64,000 bases of DNA from Bordetella genomosp. 9 (GCF_002119725.1 NZ_CP021109.1:4092001-4156000); one strand, 5' to 3'; counted from the first letter of the stretch, positions 24,629 through 33,796 are shown. A program made the numbers and translations. Notes: a model not told the origin generated them from the letters alone.

Positions 24629-25744
24629 ATGCAACCGCAAACAGGTTCACGACGTAAATTTCTATCGGGCGCCGCCGCCGGCGCCGCGGCACTGGGCTTT
24701 CCCGCCGTCGCGCCCGCCCAGACACCGATCACCCTGCGCTTCCAGAGCACGTGGCCGTCCAAGGACATCTTTCACGAGTTCGCAATGGATTACGCCCGCA
24801 AGGTCAACGACATGGCGGGCGGCCAGCTGCGCATCGAGGTCCTGCCGGCCGGCGCGGTGGTCAAAGCCTTCGATCTGCTGGACGCCGTCTCCGCCGGCAC
24901 GCTCGACGGCGGCCACGGGGTAGTGGCTTACTGGTACGGAAAGAACACCGCGGTCGCGCTATGGGGGTCCGGGCCGTCGTTCGGCATGGACGCCAATATG
25001 GTGCTCGCCTGGCATGAATACGGCGGGGGCAAGGAACTCCTGGAAGAGATCCAGAAAGCCATGGGCGTGAACGTGGTGTCGCTGATGTACGGGCCGATGC
25101 CGACGCAACCCTTCGGATGGTTCAAGCGGCCCATCACCAAAGCCGAGGAAATGAAGGGCGTGAAGTTCCGCACCGTCGGCCTGGCCATCGACATGTACAG
25201 CGCGATGGGCGCGGCGGTGAATGCGCTGCCGGGCGGCGAGATCGTACCGGCGCTGGACCGCGGCCTGCTCGACGGCGCCGAGTTCAACAACGCGTCCTCG
25301 GATCTGGCCCTGGGCTTTGCCGACGTGTCGAAGATCTGCATGCTCCAAAGCTTTCACCAGAGCGCCGAGCAATTCGAAGTGCTGTTCAACAAGGATCGAT
25401 ACAACAGCCTGCCCGATCATCTGAAGCACCTGCTGCGCTATGCCGCGCAGGCAGCCAGCGCCGACATGTCGTGGAAGGCCTGCCAGCGCTATTCGCAGGA
25501 CTACGTGACGCTGCAGAACGAGCGCAAGGTGAAGTTCTACAAAACGCCCGATTCGATCCTGCAGCTGCAGTTGAAGATCTGGGACGAGATGATCGAGCGC
25601 CGCTCCGCCGAAAATCCCTTGTTCAAAAAGGTGCTGGATTCCCAGCGCGCCTTCGCGCAACGCGTCGGCAAGTGGTATGGCGATACGCAGGTGAACTACC
25701 GCATGGCCTACAACCATTACTTCGCCGCAACGTCCAAATCGTGA
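24629..25744 (+). CDS. TRAP transporter solute-binding protein (DctP family)
   Basis: Periplasmic receptor of a tripartite ATP-independent transporter, 371 residues. The start at 24629 is chosen because AGGAGA lies eight bases upstream and a twin-arginine-type signal follows at once (SRRKFLSGAAAGAAALGFP, cleavage probably after VAPAQ). The mature protein begins ITLRFQSTWPSKDIFHEF and has the TRAP fold block EEMKGVKFRTVGLA, where an arginine typically contacts the ligand carboxylate. Substrate unknown; members with Tat signals and this sequence type often bind 2-oxo or hydroxy acids. First gene of the TRAP operon. Confidence 0.92.
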   Translation: MQPQTGSRRKFLSGAAAGAAALGFPAVAPAQTPITLRFQSTWPSKDIFHEFAMDYARKVNDMAGGQLRIEVLPAGAVVKAFDLLDAVSAGTLDGGHGVVAYWYGKNTAVALWGSGPSFGMDANMVLAWHEYGGGKELLEEIQKAMGVNVVSLMYGPMPTQPFGWFKRPITKAEEMKGVKFRTVGLAIDMYSAMGAAVNALPGGEIVPALDRGLLDGAEFNNASSDLALGFADVSKICMLQSFHQSAEQFEVLFNKDRYNSLPDHLKHLLRYAAQAASADMSWKACQRYSQDYVTLQNERKVKFYKTPDSILQLQLKIWDEMIERRSAENPLFKKVLDSQRAFAQRVGKWYGDTQVNYRMAYNHYFAATSKS

Positions 25745-25775
25745 TGCGGCGCTCAACGCCACGGGCGGCTTTCCC

Positions 25776-26399
25776 ATGATGGCCTTCATCCGATTCGTCG
25801 ACCGGCTGTCGACCGCCGTGGGAAAGGCGTTCGCCTGGCTGATTCTGGCGTTGACCCTCCATATCTGCTGGGAGGTGTTTGCGCGCTATCTGCTGAACCG
25901 GCCCAGCGCGTGGGCCTTCGATCTGCAGATCATGTACTACGGCATCCTTTTCATGATGGCGGGCGCCTATACACTGGCCAAGAACGGCCATGTACGGGGC
26001 GACGTCCTGTACGGTTTCCTGCCGCCGCGCGTCCAGGCGGCGCTGGACGTCACGTTGTACGTGGTCTTTTTCATCCCGGGCGTAACGGCCATGGTCTGGG
26101 CCGGCTGGTACTACGCCGGCGAATCCATCGCCATCCGCGAACACTCCTCGCTCATGGCGGACGGCCCGCCGATCTATCCCTTCAAGGTTTTCATTCCCGT
26201 CGCCGGCGCCTTTCTTCTGCTGCAGGGATTTGCGGAGATCGGACGCTGCATCCTGTGCCTGCGGCGCGGCGCCTGGCCGCGGCGGGCCGACGACGTCGAA
26301 GAGGTCGACGTCGACAAGCTCAAGCAGATGGTCCACGTGAAGGACGAGGACATCGCCGCGGCGGACCGCCCGGCCGCCGCCCAAGGACAGCGTTCATGA
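25776..26399 (+). CDS. TRAP transporter small permease (DctQ family)
   Basis: Four-helix membrane subunit of the transporter, 207 residues. Visible: IRFVDRLSTAVGKAFAWLILALTLHI, then WAFDLQIMYYGILFMMAGAYTLAKNGHVRGDV, the DctQ signature with the conserved HVR(G)D element. A charged cytoplasmic tail follows the fourth helix. Its stop overlaps the start of the large permease by three bases (ATGA). A start at the next ATG three bases later is equally possible. Confidence 0.93.
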   Translation: MMAFIRFVDRLSTAVGKAFAWLILALTLHICWEVFARYLLNRPSAWAFDLQIMYYGILFMMAGAYTLAKNGHVRGDVLYGFLPPRVQAALDVTLYVVFFIPGVTAMVWAGWYYAGESIAIREHSSLMADGPPIYPFKVFIPVAGAFLLLQGFAEIGRCILCLRRGAWPRRADDVEEVDVDKLKQMVHVKDEDIAAADRPAAAQGQRS

Positions 26400-28399
26400 A
26401 AAACGGAAAAGCCGTGTGGTTCGGCTTCGGCTGCATCGCGGTCGTGGTCGCGATGATCGTCTTCCTCACGCCTTGGGCGAACCTCACGTCCGGGCATATC
26501 GGCCTGCTGATGCTGGCGCTGATCGTCGTGGCGATCATGCTCGGGTTTCCCACGGCGTTCACGCTGATGGGCATGGGCGTGCTGTTCACATTCTTTTCGT
26601 ACTCCATGCAGGGGCATGGATTCTCGGCGCGTGCCGTGGAGCAGACCCTGGACCTGATGGTGCAGCGGACCTATGCCACGATGACCAACGAGTCGCTGAT
26701 TTCCATTCCGCTCTTCGTGTTCATGGGTTATCTGGTCGAGCGCGCGAACCTGATCGAAAAACTGTTCCGTTCGATGCATCTGGCGCTCGCGCGGCTGCCG
26801 GGCGCGCTGGCCGTCGCCACGCTGGCGACGTGCGCGATTTTCGCGACGGCCACCGGCATCGTGGGCGCGGTGGTGACGCTGATGGGGCTGCTCGCCATGC
26901 CGGCCATGCTGAAAGCCGGCTATGGCGTCGGCCTGACGTCCGGGTCCATCACGGCCGGGGGCTGCCTGGGCATCCTGATCCCGCCATCGGTGATGCTGAT
27001 CGTCTACGGGGCGACCACCGGCGTCTCGGCCGTGCAGCTGTACGCGGGAGCCATATTCCCCGGCATCATGCTGGCCGCGCTGTACATGGTTTACGTCGTC
27101 GTACTGGCGAGCCTGCGGCCGCAGGTGGCCCCGCCGCTGTCCGCCAGCGAACGGCAGATCGCGCTGCCGGAGGAAGCGGCGCGCATGGCCCGGGCGCACC
27201 CGGGCAACGCCATGGCGGCGCTGCTGTCCGGCCTTTTCCGCCGGGGCGGCAATGCCGCCTCATCGCGTACCTCCTTTCTTTGGACCTACCTGATCATCGG
27301 GCTGACGCCGCTGGCCGTTTTCGCCCTGACCATGGGCGCCCTGCACTACGCGGTGACGCAGCCTCCGGCCACCTACGACATTCCAGCGGAACTGCAGTTG
27401 AACAGCGGCGATGCCGCGGCGTTCGAAAGCGGCGGCCTGGCAGAACCGCCGGCTGCAGGAGGATTGGCGGAGCCGCCGGCCGAAGGGCCGACGGAGCTGG
27501 CCGGCGCGTCGGCCGCCGCCGGCACGGGCGGCCTCGCCGAGCCGACTGGCAGCGCCGCGCCGAGCGAGCCGCGTGCGGCCGGCGGCAGGGCCGCGCAAGA
27601 CCGCGCCCCGCCCGCTGCCCATGCCGGCAACGATGCGCCGCGCCAGCCGACGCCCCCGGGGTACTGGATCGCCTTTGCCGGCTGTGCGGCGGCGCTTGCG
27701 CTGTTCTACGCCATGCTGAACTGGCCGCGCCTGCAAATCTTTCGCATGCTGGTGGAATCCTTCTTTCCTCTGGCCATCATGATCGCCGCCGTCCTGGGGT
27801 CGATCACCTTCGGCCTTGCCACGCCCAGCGAGGCCGCCGCCATGGGGGCCATGGGCGGCGCGCTGCTGGCGCTGGCCTATCGCCGCCTGACGCTGCCGGT
27901 GATGAAGGAATCGGTGTACCTGACGGCGAAGACCACCGCCATGGTGTGCTGGCTTTTTGTCGGATCTTCGATTTTTTCGGCGGCCTTCGCCCTGCTGGGC
28001 GGGCAGGCGCTGGTGGAATCCTGGGTACTGTCGCTGGGCCTGACGCGGCTGGAGTTCCTGATACTGGCCCAGGTGATCATTTTTCTGCTCGGCTGGCCGC
28101 TGGAGTGGACGGAGATCATCGTCATCTTCATGCCGATCTTCGTGCCGCTGCTCACCGCCTTCGACATCGACCCCCTGTTTTTCGGACTCCTGGTTGCGCT
28201 CAACCTGCAAACGGCGTTTCTGTCCCCGCCGGTCGCGATGTCCGCCTTCTACTTGAAAGGCGTCGCCCCGCCGCATGTCACGCTGAACCAGATCTTCATG
28301 GGGATGCTGCCTTTCATGGGCATACAGGTGCTTGCCATCTTTCTGCTTTACGCTTTCCCGGGCATCGGTCTATGGTTGCCCAAGTTGCTTTACAACTGA
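26396..28399 (+). CDS. TRAP transporter large permease (DctM family) with a low-complexity insertion
   Basis: Polytopic sodium-coupled subunit, 667 residues from the ATG at 26396 coupled to the small permease stop. The first half has GFPTAFTLMGMGVLF, ATGIVGAVVTLMGLLAMPAMLK and GGCLGILIPPSVMLIVYG; the second half has GSITFGLATPSEAAAMGA and NLQTAFLSPPVAMSAFYLKG. Family members are usually 425-450 residues. Here an insertion between the halves (about 330-421) is Gly/Ala/Pro/Glu-rich with three GGLAEP repeats, flanked by two extra hydrophobic segments. Function of the insertion unknown. Confidence 0.93.
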   Translation: MKNGKAVWFGFGCIAVVVAMIVFLTPWANLTSGHIGLLMLALIVVAIMLGFPTAFTLMGMGVLFTFFSYSMQGHGFSARAVEQTLDLMVQRTYATMTNESLISIPLFVFMGYLVERANLIEKLFRSMHLALARLPGALAVATLATCAIFATATGIVGAVVTLMGLLAMPAMLKAGYGVGLTSGSITAGGCLGILIPPSVMLIVYGATTGVSAVQLYAGAIFPGIMLAALYMVYVVVLASLRPQVAPPLSASERQIALPEEAARMARAHPGNAMAALLSGLFRRGGNAASSRTSFLWTYLIIGLTPLAVFALTMGALHYAVTQPPATYDIPAELQLNSGDAAAFESGGLAEPPAAGGLAEPPAEGPTELAGASAAAGTGGLAEPTGSAAPSEPRAAGGRAAQDRAPPAAHAGNDAPRQPTPPGYWIAFAGCAAALALFYAMLNWPRLQIFRMLVESFFPLAIMIAAVLGSITFGLATPSEAAAMGAMGGALLALAYRRLTLPVMKESVYLTAKTTAMVCWLFVGSSIFSAAFALLGGQALVESWVLSLGLTRLEFLILAQVIIFLLGWPLEWTEIIVIFMPIFVPLLTAFDIDPLFFGLLVALNLQTAFLSPPVAMSAFYLKGVAPPHVTLNQIFMGMLPFMGIQVLAIFLLYAFPGIGLWLPKLLYN

Positions 28400-28482
28400 G
28401 CCCGATGCGGCCCGGCTGGCAGGACGCTTGCTCCGTGTCGTGGACGCTCTTCACATCGTCCCTTCCAGTGAGACCCCCGCAC

Positions 28483-28881
28483 ATGAAAGCCCCACGCAAC
28501 TCATCCGTACGTTTGGCCGCCGGCATCGCGGCGCTTGCGCTGCCGCTTTGCCTGACGTCCATCGCTGCCGCACACCATGGCTGGGCATGGGCCGAAGAAG
28601 AGCAGATGCGCCTGAGCGGCGTCGTCAGGAAAGTGGTCATCGCCCCGCCGCATCCATACCTGGACGTCCAGACTGCGAATGACGGCCTGTGGCGCGTCGA
28701 GCTGGGCAACCCCACCCAGACGCGCGAGTCGGGTTTCGACGATGGCTCCGCCAAACCCGACGATACCGTCGTCGCCATCGGCAATCGGGCCAAGGACCAT
28801 GCGGAAAAGCGCATGAAGGCCGTCCAGATTTCGGTGGAAGGCAAGACCTACGATATTTATCCAGAGCGCATCCGGCGGTGA
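28483..28881 (+). CDS. Small exported protein, DUF6152-like
   Basis: A 132-residue protein with a clear signal peptide (MKAPRNSSVRLAAGIAALAL up to about IAAAHH) and mature start HHGWAWAEEEQMRLSGVVRK. The His-rich HHGW beginning followed by a small beta-rich domain (PHPYLDVQTANDGLWRVELG) fits a family of periplasmic proteins that occurs beside a small membrane protein, as here. Function unknown; the N-terminal histidines could bind metal (inference). Its TGA overlaps the GTG of the next gene. Confidence 0.8.
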   Translation: MKAPRNSSVRLAAGIAALALPLCLTSIAAAHHGWAWAEEEQMRLSGVVRKVVIAPPHPYLDVQTANDGLWRVELGNPTQTRESGFDDGSAKPDDTVVAIGNRAKDHAEKRMKAVQISVEGKTYDIYPERIRR

Positions 28882-29354
28882 ACCTGGACGCCTTCCTGAC
28901 CTGGGTGGCGGGATTGCCGCCTGCCGTCTTCCTGCGCGATTCCGGCACCGCCTACCTGCTCGTCAATGCGCTGCACATCGCCGCGCTGGGCGTGCTGCTG
29001 GGCGCCATCATGGCGCTGGACCTGCGCCTGCTGCGCGCCGGCACGCTGCCCCTGCGCGAGTTCGGTCCTTATCTGTCCCACCTGGCCGCCTGGGCGCTCG
29101 CCGTCGCCATCGTCACGGGCCTGCTGCTGTTTTCCGTCAAGCCGGACGAGTACGTCCGCAACCCCGCCTTTCTGATCAAGCTCGTCGTCGTTGGACTGGG
29201 CATTGTGAACGCGCTATGGCTGCACGCGGGGCCGCACTGGCGGCGCGCGCTGGCCGGCGATCCGATACCGCCCGCCATCCGCCTGCACGCGGGGGCTTCG
29301 CTGGTGTTCTGGCTGGGGGCGGTGTTGGCGGGGCGCTGGATCGGTTTCCTGTGA
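28878..29354 (+). CDS. Small polytopic membrane protein, DUF6644-like
   Basis: A 158-residue protein starting at GTG 28878 (VNLDAFLTWVAGLPP), coupled by a four-base overlap to the exported protein gene before it. About four hydrophobic helices: LVNALHIAALGVLLGAIMALD, LAAWALAVAIVTGLLLF, AFLIKLVVVGLGIVNALWL and a final one near GASLVFWLGAVLAGRWIG. Conserved histidines in helices 1 and 3 recall haem-binding membrane proteins, but that is inference. The pair forms a cassette following the TRAP genes. Confidence 0.8.
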   Translation: MNLDAFLTWVAGLPPAVFLRDSGTAYLLVNALHIAALGVLLGAIMALDLRLLRAGTLPLREFGPYLSHLAAWALAVAIVTGLLLFSVKPDEYVRNPAFLIKLVVVGLGIVNALWLHAGPHWRRALAGDPIPPAIRLHAGASLVFWLGAVLAGRWIGFL

Positions 29355-29369
29355 AAACGCCCCGATCGC

Positions 29370-29933
29370 TCAATTGCCCTGAGGGCGCATCAGCTTGTGA
29401 ATGAGGCTCGACGACGTGGCCGCGGAAAACTTGGTCATGAGCCGGGCGCGATAGGTCTCCACGGTGCGGTGGCTCAGGCCCAGCTGGCGGGCGATCTCCT
29501 TGCTGGTCCTGCCCTCCGCGATGAGCGTGGCGATCTCACGCTCCCGCACGCTCAGCCCGATGGCGACCGGACGCAGCGAACTGAGGTCCTCGAACGTCCA
29601 GATTCCCGCGGCGTGCGGATCGTCCGGGGTCAACGTACGCCCCGTCACCCGGCACCAGAACAGTTCGCCGTCCAGCCGCTTCATGATGCGCTCGTCCGCA
29701 TACCTGCCGGTTTCGCTCAGCACCGGCGCGAACCGCACACCCGCGTGCTCGAATTCCCGCGTGGTCGGATACAGGGCCTCGAAGGACACGCCGTCCAGCG
29801 CGCCCGCGCCGCAGCGGAACATCGCCTCCAACGCGGCGTTCGCGCGCCGCATCACCCGGCGGTTCGACACGCACATGCCGATGGGAGCCAGCATAAAGGC
29901 CTGCCTGTAGTCGATGTCCGGTCGCTTGCTCAT
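29370..29933 (-). CDS. PAS-LuxR transcriptional regulator
   Basis: A 187-residue regulator. The N-terminal 120 residues form a PAS-like sensor (QAFMLAPIGMCVSNRRVMRRANAALEAMF... ELFWCRVTGRTL). The C-terminal part is a LuxR DNA-binding domain: LSVREREIATLIAEGRTSKEI and GLSHRTVETYRARLMTKF. The open frame continues upstream, but the start MSKRPDIDYRQAF at 29933 fits best and leaves a 137-base divergent promoter region toward the cupin gene, its probable target. Confidence 0.9.
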   Translation of the reverse strand: MSKRPDIDYRQAFMLAPIGMCVSNRRVMRRANAALEAMFRCGAGALDGVSFEALYPTTREFEHAGVRFAPVLSETGRYADERIMKRLDGELFWCRVTGRTLTPDDPHAAGIWTFEDLSSLRPVAIGLSVREREIATLIAEGRTSKEIARQLGLSHRTVETYRARLMTKFSAATSSSLIHKLMRPQGN

Positions 29934-30070
29934 GCGGCCTCCGATGGCGGTCTCGCGTGACGTATTTTTACTGTATTGCGGCCCGCCCGGTGCAACGCCA
30001 CCATGGCTGCAGCCGGTTGATCCCATCGGATTCGCGGCCGGCGCCATCCGACTTGCAGAAGGAGATTGCC

Positions 30071-30526
30071 ATGAGCGAGACCGCCATGCGCGGCACGGCC
30101 ACCACCGCCGGGCCGTATCCCACGCTGTTTTCCCACGTCAAACCCGCCGACACGGTTTTCCGCGCCGGCGGCCTGCGCGACTTCTTCGTCTATCGCGACC
30201 TGGGCATCGCCAAGGCCACGCATGGCCGGGTGATCGCCCAACTGGTCCGCGCCCAGAATGCCCCGGAAGCCGGCACCGGCTGGCATATCCATCAGGCAGA
30301 CTTCCACATCGTCTACATGCTGAAGGGATGGGCGCGCTTCATGTACGAAGACGTGGAAACCCTGGTCAGCGCCGGCGACTGTGTGCACCAGGCGCCCGGC
30401 ATCCGGCATTTCCTGTTCGATTATTCGCCGGATATGGAGTACCTGGAAATCGTCGGTCCGGCTGACTTCGGCACGGTAGGCGTGGAGGGTCCCGCCCCGG
30501 TGCCCGCACCGACTCCCTGGCCCTGA
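30071..30526 (+). CDS. Cupin-domain protein
   Basis: A 151-residue single-domain cupin. Metal-binding motif 1 is visible as GTGWHIHQADFHIVYMLKGWA and motif 2 as GDCVHQAPGIRHFLFDYSPD, so the His/Glu-type metal site looks largely intact. Preceded by a strong ribosome-binding site (AAGGAG) seven bases before the ATG at 30071. Divergent from the PAS-LuxR regulator. Substrate unknown; cupins of this size may be dioxygenases, isomerases or ligand-binding proteins. Confidence 0.9.
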   Translation: MSETAMRGTATTAGPYPTLFSHVKPADTVFRAGGLRDFFVYRDLGIAKATHGRVIAQLVRAQNAPEAGTGWHIHQADFHIVYMLKGWARFMYEDVETLVSAGDCVHQAPGIRHFLFDYSPDMEYLEIVGPADFGTVGVEGPAPVPAPTPWP

Positions 30527-30542
30527 GCGGTTTGGGAGCGGG

Positions 30543-30605
30543 GCACGGGGCACGGAGCACGGAGCACGGGGCACGGAGCACGGGGCACGGCCCACGGGGC
30601 ACGGG
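30543..30605 (+). repeat. 7-bp tandem repeat (nine units)
   Basis: Nine consecutive heptamers of the form GCACGGR (two units vary by one or two bases) directly downstream of the cupin stop. Not a multiple of three and not in a gene. Simple-sequence repeats of this kind arise by slippage and may vary between strains. Confidence 0.85.
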
Positions 30606-30709
30606 CCAGCCGGCATGGCGTGGGCGCAGGCCGGCACGTGGCCCGTCAGGCCGCGCTCAGCCGATTGTCGTCACGCCGTTTCCATGCGCCTGAAAGCCAT
30701 GCGGCGGCA

Positions 30710-32167
30710 TCACGGCATTTTGCGCGCGCTGTCGATCGCCTGGCGCTCCAGCGGCTGAGCGCCCGCCCGCCGGCCTTCTTTGAACTTCATGATCAGATAG
30801 GCAACGGCCAGGGCCAAAAACCATACCGGCGTGACCTTCAAGGCGGCGGCCGTGTCCGGCTCTTGCGCCAGCGCCCATATCGTGAAGGCGAAAAAAGCGA
30901 ACACCGCCGCGACGGCGGCCCGGCCGCCGGGCAGCTTGAAAGTCGAGCGGTCGTGCAGGTCCGGGCGTTGCCGGCGATACGCCAGGTATGAAGCCAGGAT
31001 GATCGACCAGATGAAAATGAAAAGCAGCGCCGAGATGGTCGTGACGATGGTGAAGGCTTCGATGATGCTCTGTTCCGCATAAAGCAGCACCACGGCCGAC
31101 AGCAAAAACACGCATGAAAAGAACAACGCGTTGACCGGAACCTTGCGCTTGTTCAATTTGGCGAAGGTTTCCGGCGCCAGCTTCGACGTGGCCAGCCCAT
31201 AGACCATGCGGGATGACGAATACATGCCCGAATTCGAGCTGGACGCCGCGGAAGTGAGCACCACGAAATTGACCACGTGGGCGGCGGCGCCCAGGCCCGC
31301 AAGCGTGAACATGGCCACAAAAGGACTTGCGTTCGGGTCGACCTGGTCCCAGGGAATCACGGTAAGGATGACGAACAGCGCGCCAAGGTAGAACAGAACC
31401 ATCCGTACGGGAATCGCGTTGATCGCCTTTGGCAGGTTTCGCGCCGGGTCCCGGGTTTCCGCCGCGGCCGTACCGACCAGCTCGATGCCGACGAAAGCGA
31501 AAATCGCAATTTGGAAACCCGCGATGAAACCTCGATAACCGTTGGGGAAGAAACCGCCGTTTTCCCAGAGGTGGGACAGCGACGCCTTGGTGCCGTCCGG
31601 CAGCGCAAAACCTGTTGAAAGCATGTAGATCCCCGCGCCGACCAGGGCGAGAATCGCGACGATTTTGATCAGGGAGAACCAGAATTCGGTTTCGCCGAAG
31701 TTGCGCACGCTGAGCATATTCAGCGTGAGGAGGACGGCGATAACGCCCAGGGCGGGAATCCAGTGCGAAAGATGCGGAAACCAGAACGAGACGTATCCGG
31801 AAAAAGCGATCACTTCTGCGACAACCGTCACGACCCAGCAGAGCCAGTATGTCCACCCGGTGAAGAACTGCGCCCATGGCCCCAGGTAAACACCGGCGAA
31901 ATCCGCGAAGGACCGGAACTCCAGATTGGACAGCAGGATTTCTCCCAGCGCGCGCATCACGAAATACAGCATGAATCCGATGATGGCGTAGATCAACAGG
32001 ATCGACGGGCCTGCCAGCGATATCGCCTTGCCGGCGCCCATGAAAAGCCCGGTGCCGATCGTGCCGCCGATGGCAATGAGCTGCAGGTGTCGGTTGGACA
32101 GACTGCGTGCAAGATGAGGCGTCTGCTCCGCCCGCGAATCAACGGAAGTCTCCGGCTTGATTTCCAT
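30710..32167 (-). CDS. Amino-acid permease of the APC/AAT family (CycA/GabP-like)
   Basis: Proton-coupled inner-membrane amino-acid transporter, 485 residues, about 12 helices. The start MEIKPETSVDSRAEQ leads to the hallmark RHLQLIAIGGTIGTGLFMGAGKAI; further blocks are FQIAIFAFVGIELVGTAAAETRDP and SSNSGMYSSSRMVYGLA. Resemblance is greatest to D-serine/D-alanine/glycine transporters of the CycA type, but the substrate cannot be fixed from sequence. Monocistronic. Confidence 0.92.
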   Translation of the reverse strand: MEIKPETSVDSRAEQTPHLARSLSNRHLQLIAIGGTIGTGLFMGAGKAISLAGPSILLIYAIIGFMLYFVMRALGEILLSNLEFRSFADFAGVYLGPWAQFFTGWTYWLCWVVTVVAEVIAFSGYVSFWFPHLSHWIPALGVIAVLLTLNMLSVRNFGETEFWFSLIKIVAILALVGAGIYMLSTGFALPDGTKASLSHLWENGGFFPNGYRGFIAGFQIAIFAFVGIELVGTAAAETRDPARNLPKAINAIPVRMVLFYLGALFVILTVIPWDQVDPNASPFVAMFTLAGLGAAAHVVNFVVLTSAASSSNSGMYSSSRMVYGLATSKLAPETFAKLNKRKVPVNALFFSCVFLLSAVVLLYAEQSIIEAFTIVTTISALLFIFIWSIILASYLAYRRQRPDLHDRSTFKLPGGRAAVAAVFAFFAFTIWALAQEPDTAAALKVTPVWFLALAVAYLIMKFKEGRRAGAQPLERQAIDSARKMP

Positions 32168-32537
32168 TCAATGTCCTTTGATGTCTTGTCTTTATAGGTG
32201 TTATCTGTCTTGTGAATTCAGGCGAGCCTGAACCCCGTCCCAAAGACCGCTTACCGCTTCCGGCGTTGCGGACGGGGATATCGGGCCCCGGCACGCGAAG
32301 CGCGCGGACTGCCTGGTGGGGAGGATTATGCGTGGATGACCGTTGAAGACCTGTATCACGGCCCGCGGTTTATCGACCGATCCGGCTTGACGGCGCCTTT
32401 GATTGCCGCAATCAATGGCGGCGAGGCGCGCCAGGCGTCCGCGTTTCCCTAGGCGGAAGTACGCGCGCGATGGCGGAACGTAGGGGGAGGCCTGGGTCCG
32501 ACCGGCTGCAGGAAATGCAGCTTGAACCGCTGAAAGG
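32168..32537. other. Intergenic region upstream of the permease
   Basis: About 370 bases between the permease start and tRNA-Arg. No open frame with a credible start. It must contain the permease promoter. The reverse-strand bases near 32190-32205 are locally AT-rich, but no clear hexamer pair is seen. Confidence 0.5.
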
Positions 32538-32612
32538 TGGCGCGCCCGACAGGAATCGAACCTGTATCAAGAGCTTCGGAAACTCTCATTCTATCCATTG
32601 AACTACGGGCGC
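32538..32612 (-). tRNA. tRNA-Arg (anticodon CCG)
   Basis: The reverse strand folds into a standard cloverleaf: acceptor GCGCCCG pairing with CGGGCGC, D-arm with GTTCAATGGATAGAAT, anticodon stem AGAGT/GCTCT with loop TTCCGAA (anticodon CCG, reads CGG), T-arm CAGGTTCGATTCCTG. Discriminator G and an encoded CCA close the 3' end (75 bases in total). A TACAAT hexamer at 32624-32629 on the reverse strand, 11 bases from the tRNA 5' end, is a probable -10. Confidence 0.96.
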
Positions 32613-32726
32613 GAAGAGGCAGTATTGTACCTAAAACAGGATTTCGCGCTTGAACGCGACGCCGCCCTGGCGCCCGGGCCGGCCTGCCGGGCGCCGCCGC
32701 CGCAAGGCCGGCCATCCCCAGCGTTA

Positions 32727-32732
32727 TATAAT
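32727..32732 (+). promoter_or_regulatory. Candidate -10 element for the cytochrome c gene
   Basis: A perfect TATAAT on the forward strand 102 bases before the cytochrome ATG in otherwise GC-rich sequence. No good -35 hexamer stands 16-18 bases upstream, so activity may need an activator. Confidence 0.4.
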
Positions 32733-32833
32733 CCAGCGTTTGCATGCGAGCCGGCGGGGATGAGGAGACCCTTCCTGGTTCGTACTACTTATCCGCCCCA
32801 GGCGTCCCCGGTACCCGACAGCAGGATTAGGTT

Positions 32834-33796
32834 ATGAGCAAAGAGCAGGAACACGTACAAGAACACGCTGCACTCATCAAGACCCCGAAGCAGTTGATCG
32901 TCACCGTCGTTCTGGCATTTCTGGTCCCGGTCATCATCATCCTGATGCTGGTCAATATGGTGGCCTCCTACGGCCGCGCCGGCGCCGGATCCAACGCTTT
33001 CACGCCGGAAGCCGTCGATAAGCGGATCGCCCCCGTCGCGGGCTTCGAGCTCGTCGATGCCAACGCCCCCAAGGTCTTCAAGACCGGCGAACAGGTTTAC
33101 AGCTCGGTCTGTACCTCATGCCACGCCGCCGGGGTGGCGGGTGCGCCCAAGGTCGGCGACAACGCCGCCTGGGCGCCGCGCATCAAGGAAGGTCTAGAGG
33201 CGCTGTTCAATGTTGCCTTGCATGGCAAGGGCGCCATGCCGCCGAAGGGCGGCAACCCGTCGCTGAGCGACTACGAAGTCGAACGCGCGGTGGTGTTCAT
33301 GGCGAACAAATCGGGCGGCAACTTCAAGGAACCCGAACCGCCGGCGCAGCCCGCGGCGAATCAGGGCCAGGCCGCCGCGCCCGCACCGGCGCAACAGGCC
33401 GCCGCACCGGCCGCGGCGCCAGCGCAGGCCCAGGCTCAGCCCCAGGGCGGCGCGAAGCCGCAGGCGCCCAGCCAGCAGCCTGCGGCGCCCGCTACGGGAA
33501 GCCAGCCCCCCGCGCAACAGGCACCGGCTGCGCCCGCGCAGCAAGCCGCCGTCAATCCCGCCGGCGAAAAGCTCTACAAGCAGACCTGCTTTGCCTGTCA
33601 TGGCACCGGCGTCGCTGGCGCGCCCAAGTTCGGCAGCAAGGCTGACTGGGACAAATACATTCAGACCGGCATGGACGCCATGGTGAAAGCCGCCATCGCC
33701 GGCAAGGGCGCGATGCCCCCCAAGGGCGGCGCCGCCAATGCTTCGGATGAAGATGTCCGCGCGGCCGTGGAGTACATGGTCAGCAACGCGAAGTAG
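32834..33796 (+). CDS. Membrane-anchored dihaem cytochrome c5-type protein
   Basis: A 320-residue electron carrier. One N-terminal helix (about 21-43) anchors it in the inner membrane. Two cytochrome c domains follow: haem motif CTSCH at 93-97 with axial Met in GKGAMPPKGG (M135), and CFACH at 252-256 with M294 in a second GKGAMPPKGG. The domains are similar and probably arose by internal duplication. They are joined by an Ala/Pro/Gln-rich linker (about 160-240). Likely a periplasmic shuttle to a terminal oxidase. Followed by a strong terminator. Confidence 0.95.
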   Translation: MSKEQEHVQEHAALIKTPKQLIVTVVLAFLVPVIIILMLVNMVASYGRAGAGSNAFTPEAVDKRIAPVAGFELVDANAPKVFKTGEQVYSSVCTSCHAAGVAGAPKVGDNAAWAPRIKEGLEALFNVALHGKGAMPPKGGNPSLSDYEVERAVVFMANKSGGNFKEPEPPAQPAANQGQAAAPAPAQQAAAPAAAPAQAQAQPQGGAKPQAPSQQPAAPATGSQPPAQQAPAAPAQQAAVNPAGEKLYKQTCFACHGTGVAGAPKFGSKADWDKYIQTGMDAMVKAAIAGKGAMPPKGGAANASDEDVRAAVEYMVSNAK

